The translations under genes and the position numbers were made by a program. Below are positions 22,278 to 31,242 of a DNA stretch of 64,000 nt, in pieces (within the stretch, counting starts at the first letter, position 1; each line of letters begins with the position of its first letter). The stretch comes from Fragilaria crotonensis (lineage: Eukaryota; Bacillariophyta; Fragilariophyceae; Fragilariales; Fragilariaceae): NCBI GenBank assembly GCA_022925895.1, contig JAKSYS010000042.1:62001-126000 (forward strand), given 5' to 3'. Below the pieces are notes generated by a model that was not told the DNA's origin, did not search any database, and worked only from the letters and a program-made list of their open reading frames with translations.

Positions 22278-23433
22278 ATGAATATTTCTAAAGCAGCCTT
22301 ACTCGTGAGCCTAGCCTCTACAGCCCATGGCTTTGTTGCTCCCACCGGAAACGCTTTCGCTTTCACACGTTCCGGGAGACATGATGTTAAAATAAGCATG
22401 GCCGCAACTCCGGAGGACGAAATCGCCGCATTACGAGCAGCAGCAGCAAGAGCTAGAGAAGAAGCAGATATTCTCTGCTGCGCTGGGAAAGAAACCTGCT
22501 GCCTCGACTGCGGCAACTGTCAAGGCGTCAATGTCCATTGATGACGCCTTGGCGAAAACATCCGGGATCAACTTTGAAGGCGGCGACGCAGTCTCCCAGA
22601 CCATGTTGCTAGACGAGCTCACTACCGGTGGCGATTTCGCTCTCTGGAAATCAGCTGCGAAAGACCAGTCACTCCGAACGTTTCCAGTTTCGCTGAAATT
22701 TCTGGAGAGTCGAACTGCCGGAAAGGTCAACGGAGACTCACTTGGCCTTACGGGAGAGGGTGAGGTTGGCCTGGAAGACTTTAAGTATGCTACTCTTGGG
22801 GTAACTGTCGCCTGCTCAGTAATTGGCGTCGCTGCACTGGCCTTCCTTCCAGAGAATGTTGGTGCTGCGGTCTGCTACTTGGTTGCACTCATTCCTATTG
22901 GTTTCTTGGCCGTCGGATCTACTGCTCCTGCTGCGATCGCAAATGTTATTGTTGCTGCAAGGGGGAAATCTGACGACGACGATCAGCGACTGGAACGTAT
23001 ATGCCGCCACGAAAGTGCACATTTTCTATGTGGTTACCTTTGTGGACTTCCAGTGAAGCAATATGCAGTGTTGGACAGTGGTGTCCCTTGTGTTGAATTT
23101 CACGCGTCATCTGAAGGCGATGTCACGAGTCGTGAATTCTCACCTGAAGAAGTTGCCACTCTCTCCGTGGTTGCCATGTCGGGTTCGGTGGGAGAAATTA
23201 TCGAGTTTGGATCCGCGAAGGGTGGCGAAAATGACCTCATCGGATTGGAGGCTGTTTTTCGTCGTAGCAAGGAGTTTATTGGAGCTCAAAAACAACAAGA
23301 CTTGACTCGATGGGGTGCCTTGACGGCGTTCCAGCTCTTGACGAAGAACAAGGAAAAATACGACGCATTAGTCGAGGCCTTTCGGGACAAGAAGTCTGTG
23401 TCCGAATGTGTCGCTCTCTTGGAATCAAGATGA
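22278..23433 (+). CDS. Plastid M41-like zinc protease without AAA domain
   Basis: From ATG 22278. Residues 1-18 are a signal peptide ending STAHG, followed by FVAPTGN: a Phe directly after the cleavage site, as in diatom plastid presequences. The frame changes once near 22470 and continues to 23433. The mature part has a Gly/Ala-rich region, two membrane helices (about 22785-22850 and 22860-22930), a (D/E)-rich loop, then RICRHESAHFLCGYL with HESAH at 23008-23022, the zinc-binding HExxH of FtsH-type M41 peptidases. There is no Walker A or B, so no ATPase. Plants have comparable ATPase-less FtsH-related proteins. HExxH is intact, so it may be active; the third zinc ligand is not certain. Convergent with the RING gene (72 bp). 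Confidence 0.7.
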
Positions 23434-23505
23434 ACAATGGTGGCGTTAATATATTACATAGAAACGGATTTTCAAAAGCGCCCTACAGTGTCGGTGATAA
23501 TCCAT

Positions 23506-24664
23506 TTATATACTTTGCACGTCAGCGATAGCTTTGCGGCAAGCGCGAGCCCGCGTTTTCAATACCTCGGCTGTGCAGGAATCCGCATTGACCACGATTT
23601 GAAAAGTGCAATTTCGATCACTATCGTACATGCTCGCGATGAGTTCGCTCAGATCAGCCGCACACCCTTCAAAAGCCTCACCGCAAACGTGCGTTACTAC
23701 ATCTCCTTTCTGTAAACCAAGTTTTCCTGCTTGCCCCTTGACAGAACCGATTTTGACCCGGGCCTGGGGTGGCAAATGTGTGCTCTCCGCTTCTCCCAAG
23801 ATGTTGTCGACCCCACACGGTTTGGCTTTTGTTTCCCCACATAAACTCGAGTGAACGCGTCCGCAATGCTACCGTCCCATTGATCATCATGAAACGTGAT
23901 GACCTTCTTGGAGTTGGGGAACGCGGTGAGTACGAAATACTTCGGCATCCTCGCGGGAAGCGGATATCGTTTTCGAAAGAGTTCCATTTTTTCGATGTGC
24001 TTCCTTTCCTCGGCCCACGATCTTTGGGAGGCATTCTTGGGAGCCATCCCTTTAATCATGAGCTGCTGAATACCATTCAGGATCTGAGCGCCAGAAGCAA
24101 GGCTCTCGGGATTCCCCGAAACAAATAGATCTTGCACGTATCGACGCTCGTCATCGGACATGGCAGATTCGACGCCTTGGAACAACGTGGTGTCAATGAA
24201 TGCCTTTTCTACCACTGGAGCCGTTGCGTCATCATCTTCATGCTCGTACGAAAGCGGAGCAGGTAAATCATCAGTATTTCCGTGGTCAGCATGAAACTGA
24301 ATTAATCTTGCTTCAGCGTTTTGAACATCCTTTGCATACAGAGTAATGTAATCATGTTTCATTCTAAGCTCAGTAGCGTTCAGTTCCGAGTCATCGATAT
24401 CGCGAAACTTTTCCGCAGTTTTGGCCTTGCGCAACATGACCGTATCTGTGATTGTGCGGCTCAAGTTCCCCTCGACACTGAGGACATTGAAGCGAAACTT
24501 TGACATGGCGGTTGCCGTCGGATGCCATCTGATAATCGTCTTTCGAGGAAGATATGAGGTGCTCAACACAAGACAGACAGAAGTTGTACCCACAGGCCGA
24601 AGGGCACAAAAGAGGATACATTACATCGGCCTCACTCATGCCATCTAAGCAAATGGGACATCGG
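23506..24664 (-). CDS. RING-finger protein with C-terminal PDZ-like domain
   Basis: The frame upstream of 24664 has a TGA within about 60 bp, and CCTTGCAG just before 24664 is a likely splice acceptor, so the first exon is further upstream and not located. The exon opens with RCPICLDG, then PLLCPSACGYNFCLSC and CPQCRG: a RING-type zinc site (C-x2-C, C-x3-C-x4-C-x2-C, C-x2-C) with Cys where His is usual. A single extra G near 24462 shifts the frame to the 23697-24593 block, a mostly helical, charged middle (about 230 residues, with KDVQNAEARL and SDDERRYVQDLF). The last part (23799-23506, third frame) has KIGSVKGQAGKLGLQKGDVV, a PDZ-like carboxylate-binding loop region. RING suggests E3 ubiquitin ligase function; PDZ would choose the partner. 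Both are domain inferences. Confidence 0.6.
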
Positions 24665-25312
24665 CTGCAAGGGTGTGTTCGGCGGTTAGGTCGTGTAATA
24701 CATGTGGTATGTCATGTGACGTACGGTCATTCAACGTCTGGAGTACAAGAAGCAATTATCCAATCATCATTTGTCAACAGAAACTGAAAAATCAGCCACA
24801 TCATTGTACAATAGTCGTAAGTTTCAGCTTACCGTCATTCGAGCGCATCATCGTTGCTGCGTTTGTCTTCTGTCAGATTACGAGATGCTGTATCATACGT
24901 AGTTTCAGGTTTTCCGAAATTGATTCACAAGATGCAAAATTGGGTCAGGTCCGAGTATAGGACAAGACACAAGGGGATGAGTATGAGGTGATTGTACCAG
25001 GTAGAGTACAGTACCAGGTATGTACCACAACACCAATACACGTACAGTACCTGGTACAAGTATGCATACAGATTTAAGAATTTTTGGCACGACCACGATA
25101 CATACCTGGTACAGTACTACTTGCTGGTAGTAGTAGAGTATTCTGAGTACGATGTACGATGATGGACATGACCATACGGAGCACACTGGTATGCATACAA
25201 TTCGTGTCTATGCAGAAGTCGTACGATGTATTGTACTACACTACATCTACGACTGGTATCGTACTTGTGCCCCGTACTGCGTACTGACAAACTCGCAAGC
25301 GCCGGTATCCAT
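24665..25312. other. Spacer with GTAC-rich palindromes
   Basis: Contains the presumed first exon of the RING gene, which I cannot define, then (about 24980-25300) very dense GTAC words such as GTACCAGGTA and TACCTGGTAC. Confidence 0.5.
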
Positions 25313-25684
25313 ACTACCGTATTTCTCGGTATTTTGTACCCCTTGGATTCATGTACCCACCACCCCAAAATTATGTATTTTTTTCGAACCACTCGACTCC
25401 AAAATGAATGTCAATATTTGATCCTTTGGTAGGAAAATCCTGGCATTTCACTGAAACGTCAGGTCATTTGAATTCCACACGTTGAAAGCCACCTATGAAT
25501 GTATAACTCTAATCATCAGAGGACGAGTTTAAATCTTCATTTTCCATTATTTGAGTTGTCAGCCCGATGTCCATTTTTCACGGATTCCCTTTACCCGTCG
25601 GACATTTTTGATGAACTTGTGGTGGGATTTTTGCACCCATCGGTGTACATTTGGGGGGTACAAAATACCGAGAAATACGGTAGT
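25313..25684. repeat. 372-bp element with perfect 30-bp inverted repeats
   Basis: 25313-25342 and 25655-25684 are exact reverse complements over 30 bp (left end begins ACTACCGTATTTCTCGG). Similarity weakens inward. The interior has no supported frame. Size and structure suit a MITE, but no clear target duplication is visible. Confidence 0.75.
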
Positions 25685-25703
25685 CGTATTCATCATACAT
25701 CAT

Positions 25704-26370
25704 CAGGCCACTTTAATAGTGGCCGACGCCACTATTACCACTATTAAGCTAATAGTGGCGCCGTCAGAAAGTTAATAGTGGCTAATAGTGGTCACGTGCC
25801 AGTGTACGCCAGAAACACTACTACAGTAGGAGCCACAGGTACAAGTAGTACTAGTCTACAGTAGGAATACGCTGGATTGAAGCGTTGTAAACTGCTTGGA
25901 ATGCAGTAGAATGCAGAATGCCATCCACCAAAAGAAAGTCTATAAGACCAGTTCAGCAATCATTCTTCACTTTACTTCAGAGAAGTCACTCTCAACAATT
26001 GATGTCCCTGGAAAACAATGCAGTGGCTAAGAAGCCTCCACTCAAAGTCTTCACATCATGACTGAAATGTAAACAGAATTGATGTGAAACTGAAACTACT
26101 GACTGTGCTGTCTGTGCATCCACTTGCTCACATACTGTGAGGCCATATGCAATGGCATGGCCTTCATTGAACAGTGTCTTCTGCTCTTGTTCGGAGTCAT
26201 GATCAATGAAGTGTGTGCTATGTACTAGTACTGTACTAGTAAAGTTAAGGTGTGCAAATGCGCCGTAGTATGGATTCTACGTAAAAACTCGTTAATAGTG
26301 GCGCCACCAGAAAGGTTAATAGTGGCTAATAGTGGTTTTTCCCAGAAAATGCCACTATTAAAGTGGCCTG
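25704..26370. mobile_element. hAT-type MITE, 667 bp
   Basis: The ends are perfect 20-bp inverted repeats: CAGGCCACTTTAATAGTGGC at 25704-25723 and its reverse complement at 26351-26370. They are flanked on both sides by the same 8 bp, TACATCAT (25696-25703 and 26371-26378). An 8-bp target duplication and ends starting CAG are hallmarks of the hAT superfamily. Near both ends the word AATAGTGGC or its complement is repeated several times, as in the subterminal transposase-binding repeats of hAT elements. There is no long frame inside, so the element is non-autonomous and depends on a transposase elsewhere. The perfect ends and target duplication indicate recent insertion. Confidence 0.88.
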
Positions 26371-26563
26371 TACATCATACATCATACGGGCTACCCAGAC
26401 AGCAAACTGCGGACACAAACACGATGCTGCTCCACATGACTAAACGCTACTAGTAGTACCAGGTTCACCCCCGTTCCATTGCCTAGCTATGCATTACCGT
26501 AAGACCCAGGTACTTTAACATTCCGAAGCGCTGCGCAGACTACCGGTAGTCATTGTCGGAAAC

Positions 26564-27517
26564 ATGACAAGTGACAAACGAGGATTCACGTTCGATTTTG
26601 CGCTGGACGTTGGTGCCATCCCGGTACCGGCGGTCGGAACAAACCTGCTCAGCATTGCCCGGGATGAAAGAGGACGGAGTGACTTTGAGTTTTTGAAGGA
26701 CATTTCAGCGTTGATGAAGGAAGTGTCATCGCAGACTCTTGATTCAACGATTGCCGTCCAGCTGTCTGATGTCCAGTCGTTGGTGAAGGTGCTAAACCCA
26801 GCGACAAGCGACGAAATGATAGTCGACGAAATAGAGAGAGAAGGAACTGATATCATTCCTGGTAGGTACGAAGGAGGTCTCAAGATTTGGGAGTGTAGTT
26901 TAGATCTTTGCCGATACATCTGGAGCCAGAGAGATTGTATGAAAGTAGGCTACGCACTAGAGATTGGTTGTGGGCATGGATTGCCAGGATGTTTATTACT
27001 TCGACTTGGTATTCAAAGTGGTTCACCTACCAAGGTATTGTTTGCCGATTTGAATGATTTTGTCCTTACGGGTGTTACCATACCCAACGTTATCTTGAAC
27101 ACAAAAGGCTTTCCGCTGGACCACGTTGCAAACTCAGTCGTGTTGGGTGCCGGCGACTGGCTGGAAATGTCACGGCGCCTCGCACAAGGTAACCATGAGA
27201 TCCCGCAGCTTCCTAGCGGTGGTCGCTTTCATCTGGTACTTGCAGCAGAAACAACGTACACGACTGAATCATCGGAGGATACTGCCACTCTGCTTGCTAA
27301 GCATGTAGCGATAGATGGCATGGGGCTCGTCGCAACCAAACGCTACTACTTTGGTTGCGGTGGAGGATCAGATGCGTTGAGAGATTCTTTATCCGCCCAG
27401 CAAGTGATAATCGAAGGAAGATCATACATACTTCAAGCGAGTACAGTAGAGGTGTTCGATTGTGGATCTGGTAATATTCGGGAGCTTCTAAAAGTGGTAC
27501 TTCAAGTGGTGCCTTAG
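26564..27517 (+). CDS. METTL18: METTL18-like protein-histidine methyltransferase
   Basis: 317 residues from ATG 26564, uninterrupted. Residues 102-115 (YEGGLKIWECSLDL) are the hallmark of METTL18/yeast Hpm1, followed by the SAM motif ALEIGCGHGLPG (131-142), then FADLNDFVLTGVTIPNVILN with an acidic residue for the ribose, and FHLVLAAETTYT, the family's post-II block. In animals and yeast the enzyme methylates a His of ribosomal protein L3 in the 60S subunit. N-terminal ~95 residues are charged and not conserved. Length is close to the family norm. The 3' untranslated region is followed within 240 bp by the YR retrotransposon. No intron. Confidence 0.85.
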   Translation: MTSDKRGFTFDFALDVGAIPVPAVGTNLLSIARDERGRSDFEFLKDISALMKEVSSQTLDSTIAVQLSDVQSLVKVLNPATSDEMIVDEIEREGTDIIPGRYEGGLKIWECSLDLCRYIWSQRDCMKVGYALEIGCGHGLPGCLLLRLGIQSGSPTKVLFADLNDFVLTGVTIPNVILNTKGFPLDHVANSVVLGAGDWLEMSRRLAQGNHEIPQLPSGGRFHLVLAAETTYTTESSEDTATLLAKHVAIDGMGLVATKRYYFGCGGGSDALRDSLSAQQVIIEGRSYILQASTVEVFDCGSGNIRELLKVVLQVVP

Positions 27518-27755
27518 TTCTCACAAATCCTCTCTGACGATGCTGTGTGACTGTGTGACTGATGAACGAACCTGGGCATCCAAAATACCTGGGTACAATA
27601 CTAGGACTAGTTATATACAAGTACAAGTACCTGGTAACATGAATGCTGCCAGGTACAGTACCTTCCAGGGTCGCAAATTTCGGTAGACTACCCGGTATGC
27701 GTATTCGTTGTGAAATGTGAAGAGATCTCTGGATTGAGCATCACTCCCTTCGCCC

Positions 27756-28043
27756 TTACATGGTCTGGTATGAGAGCACGGTACTGTGCCTCCAGCGCTA
27801 CTAAACCAGGATCACGACAGTAGCCCAATTACATGGACGCAACGGTCGGGACTATCGGCTATTTGCATGAATACAATTCGTACCGGATAAGGAGACAACC
27901 GGAGTCACGGTTGAACGGAACCCAAACGTGAAATCGCCGATCTAAGCTGGAGTGGAAACTTTGCACATCGATCCATCAACTTGAATCGACAGTGCCTTTC
28001 CAACCCAGCTTCTAAGTCAATAGCGTACTAATCGTTTAAATTT
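27756..28043 (+). repeat. Split direct repeat A1
   Basis: From TTACATGGTCTGGTATGAGA to GCGTACTAATCGTTTAAATT(T). Matches A2 with small indels (for example ACACATCG there, ACATCG here). It ends 6 bp before the Gag ATG, so the 5' leader is almost entirely repeat A. Confidence 0.9.
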
Positions 28044-28048
28044 ATTCA

Positions 28049-29815
28049 ATGGCTCCCATTGTCAGCTTCGCAGGGGATAACCCTGCACCTACCAAGTGGA
28101 CGGACTTTTACGCCCGAAATCGGACCGATAGGGGCCCGTTCCAGACTCTTTTCGAAACGAACTTTGCAGCAATGGCAAGGAGGACAGAAAGCCACCTCAG
28201 CAACGTCACCAAACTAACCGAGACTATCACAGGGAGTGACTACGGAAATATGCTGATGGTCCCCGGGAGGAGAGGAACAATGCAGATCCTCCACCATGGC
28301 TTTGCATGCAACACGGAGGACGGGTTCGTACTCGCGTTCGCGCACGGAAACCTCGGGGACACCACCTCGTTCAAGACGGTCAATCGAGACGACATGGTCG
28401 CACCAGCAGCATTGGAACCCGTGGAGCTGGGAGATGATGGTCCAGCCCGAGCGTGGAGAGTCCCGCGACTGGATAACATGATGGCCGCCGAATCACCAGA
28501 AGAATTTACGAACCTCGAGGCCGCCGACAACACAATATTGACGCGAATCCCTAACCACTGCCTAATCACAGCCAGCACTTTCGAAGAAGTCGGAGGAGCA
28601 AAAGTGGTGTCGGCCAAGGATCTGGCGTTCAAAATCATAGAAGCCTTTCAGGCCGCGGCGGCAGACGACGATGAGATCAGTATTGAACGCGAAGCCGAAG
28701 CGGAGGGCCTGGAGGACACATTGGCATTCTTGTGGGCGTCCGAACAAGGGATCCTGGCGGAGGTCCGATTGGAAGACGTTCCCGAGAACACCATGATGAA
28801 CCATCTGATCAGGGGAGTTAGGGGAGAATCATAACTGGAACAACAAACCTCCGAGGGCGAAACCCAAGACCCGACAACGCCTGGGGAGGGTAGTGCCAGC
28901 ATGCAGATGATGGCGGCGTCATCCCAGAGCATGGTTGCCCTTCTCAGTCGGTTCCACGAGGGAACGGAAGAAGACCGCAGAAAGAAGGAATCCGAGAAAT
29001 CCATCCTCAAGACGATGGGACCGACGCAGAGAGGTTTGTTCACATCACTCTGCACCCGGCGGATGAACGTCGAGCCAGCTATGACAGAGTTCATGCGGAA
29101 CCTCACCACGAGCACAACGCCCCAAAAGGCACTCAACCTGATCCAGTCAGAGACGCGGGACTGGGAAGGGACTTTCTCAGTAGGAGGATTTCACCGAATG
29201 CTCTCGAACGGATTCCTATCGCAGGACCCCAATCGCGCAAACCCCGGCGGGTTCACCATCTTCATGTTTCACCCCAAAACGGTGGATCTCGGCACAAAAG
29301 GAGGGAAAGGTGGAAACGAACTTCTCCGAGAGTACCTTGGAATGGAGGTCGACGAAGCAACCCTGGAATTCTACATGAGGCAAGGGTTCTATACCCCAAA
29401 CACTCCGCATGACCTTCGAGTACAACTCCAAACGGCGCACGACACGCTCGAACTCCTAACGTGCGATGGGACCATTGCGGGAAAGGGACTCGCCTACGTG
29501 CTGGATGCGAGCCGCTGGGCGCGGATGACAACCATCCTGAACGACCGTTTCAAGTCAGAAAAAGATTTCGGAGCAAAGTTCTGCTACTCACTGGACCGGA
29601 ACCTTCAGACCTTCTTCAACAAGGTCACACGTTGGGACGACATCGCCGCCGACGGTCAATCCCGGTACCTTGTTAACAAAGCCGAGGAACTAATTGAGCG
29701 CCTCGAAGACGGTCAAGGTCTCAATGTCGTCCTCCCCGCAGCGCTGAGTCACCCAACGCCATCAGCCGACAAACCAAACGAGTCGCGGTGGGGATCGGAA
29801 CGCCAGAGAAAGTGA
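28049..29815 (+). CDS. Gag-like ORF of the YR retrotransposon, one in-frame stop
   Basis: From ATG 28049. The frame stays the same to 29815 except for one TAA at 28832-28834, so the 261- and 304-codon parts belong together. The N-terminal part is of mixed charge (with SKTVN-, PVELGDDGPARAW-like stretches); the C-terminal part (28901 on) has GPTQRGLFTSLCTRRMNVEP, DWEGTFSVGGFHRML and a folded-looking alpha-rich region, as expected for a capsid-forming ORF1. No database family comes to mind. The stop could be read through, be a mutation, or be a base error. The frame ends in TGA at 29813 and coding continues in the -1 frame. Confidence 0.65.
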
Positions 29816-30165
29816 CAAAGAAGAAGAAAACGGCGACGGCGACCGCCAACCACACCGAATCTTCGAACTCGTCCGTCAACCACCCTAACAAGGAGCCCGT
29901 GACAGACTGGACCCTGCCCTCTGGAGTGGACTTTCTCGACCTGTTCGGCACCAAAATGCCAGGCCTCAAAGGGTGGCCAGTACTCCTGGACACCCGAATC
30001 CCCAAGCGACTCAACAAAGCCCAGAGGGCTCCCATGTGCGTGCGCTTCCAGTCGACGGGCGTATGCCAACAAGGCTGCTCCCTCGCCCACATCACATCCA
30101 GCGCCATGTCCGAGACCGCTCGAGCGACGGCCACCGCTCGTTTTAAGGCCGTGTACGGCGCCTGA
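29788..30165 (+). CDS. Zinc-finger end of Gag, -1 frame
   Basis: The frame has no upstream ATG of its own (the apparent first codon is GTG), so it is probably reached from the Gag frame by a -1 shift at the AGAAAGTGA just before 29815, or the two are one frame with an indel in the A run. It starts with a Lys-rich stretch (EKVTKKKKTATATAN) and ends with CVRFQSTGVCQQGCSLAH, a C-x8-C-x3-C-x3-H cluster able to bind zinc and RNA, as in other Gag proteins. It stops at TGA 30163-30165. Confidence 0.6.
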   Translation: MGIGTPEKVTKKKKTATATANHTESSNSSVNHPNKEPVTDWTLPSGVDFLDLFGTKMPGLKGWPVLLDTRIPKRLNKAQRAPMCVRFQSTGVCQQGCSLAHITSSAMSETARATATARFKAVYGA

Positions 30166-30276
30166 AGGCGTCGGCCATCGGCGTCCGCCCCCTTCACGAC
30201 TGATGGCCCCACCTTCTCACGCCGACCACCCTCGCCGCCCACCCCCACCCCCCGCTCCCTCAGGACAGATCATTCA

Positions 30277-31242
30277 ATGGCTCGAAGGGAACAAGGGATG
30301 GGGGAAGGAAAACGAGAACGAGGAATGAAGGGAGGGGGACGACACGGCCCAGATCCCAGTACGGAATCCGCCAGGAAACAACAGGAAGGGAGGCGTCACG
30401 ACCCACACTCCAGTACGGAGGTGAGGGAACGTAAAGTTGGGAGGACTAGTATGGGAACTCCTACGACATGGGGAGGAGCGAACAGCCTGACAGATTCCGG
30501 TACGGAAACTATTATGACGTCGGGAACCGGACCAGCCAGTAAGGCAACGCTAAGTCCGGCAAGGGCCAGTACGGCCCTACGCGCTCCATCGACCACCCAG
30601 GGCCAGTACGGTCTCAACGACACCACGGAATCAGCAGGATTAGCCTCGACGAGCCGGGACTCGTCACACACGAGGCCAGGTCCGAGGAAAGTCGTGCCCG
30701 GGGGACACACCGACCCGGAAGGCCGGAACACAACACAAGAGGACCTCCCCCGACCGACCACGACTATGAACGTCGGTCGGGGGGAACCCGAAGGCATAAC
30801 CGGAAACCGGGTGACAACAGCTGCTAGCGCCACCCCTCCTGTGGGGGCGGGGAGGGACCGCCACCAGGAGGACCCGACCTCGGAGGGCAGGTTCAGAGCC
30901 GACGCATTGGAGGCCCGGCGCGCCCGACTGAGGTACGAAGCGTTACTGGAGTCAACCGACGCCACCGGGGGGGACCCGCGGATGTCGCGGGGTGAATCCC
31001 CCCAGCCGGTAGGGGGCAGTAGCCGGATCGAGAGGGTGAGCGCCGCGGAACTGGTAAGGTCCCTCCTGGGTGTGTCGGCACCCAGCACAGCACGACGGCC
31101 CAGCGCAAACGGCCTATACCCTGGAAAGCCAGGCAGTGGCAAACACCCCGGCGTGTGCCCCTCTCGAGGCGACGAACGTAATGCCAAACGACTCAAGGAG
31201 GCCAACGAATCGGACCGGGAAACAATAGGTGAGTCCCCGTGA
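30277..31242 (+). CDS. Low-complexity ORF between Gag and Pol
   Basis: 321 residues from ATG 30277, rich in Arg, Gly, Thr, Ser and Pro, without recognisable domain. It may be a basic nucleic-acid-binding linker. At DNA level the word (C/G)AGTACGG recurs about every 60-120 bp (for example near 30357, 30412, 30569, 30604), which could be a structural or binding repeat. The stop TGA (31240-31242) shares its last base with the ATG of Pol (TGATG), an arrangement used for stop-restart translation. A 389-codon open frame on the opposite strand is taken as a by-product of the GC-rich composition. Confidence 0.5.
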   Translation: MARREQGMGEGKRERGMKGGGRHGPDPSTESARKQQEGRRHDPHSSTEVRERKVGRTSMGTPTTWGGANSLTDSGTETIMTSGTGPASKATLSPARASTALRAPSTTQGQYGLNDTTESAGLASTSRDSSHTRPGPRKVVPGGHTDPEGRNTTQEDLPRPTTTMNVGRGEPEGITGNRVTTAASATPPVGAGRDRHQEDPTSEGRFRADALEARRARLRYEALLESTDATGGDPRMSRGESPQPVGGSSRIERVSAAELVRSLLGVSAPSTARRPSANGLYPGKPGSGKHPGVCPSRGDERNAKRLKEANESDRETIGESP

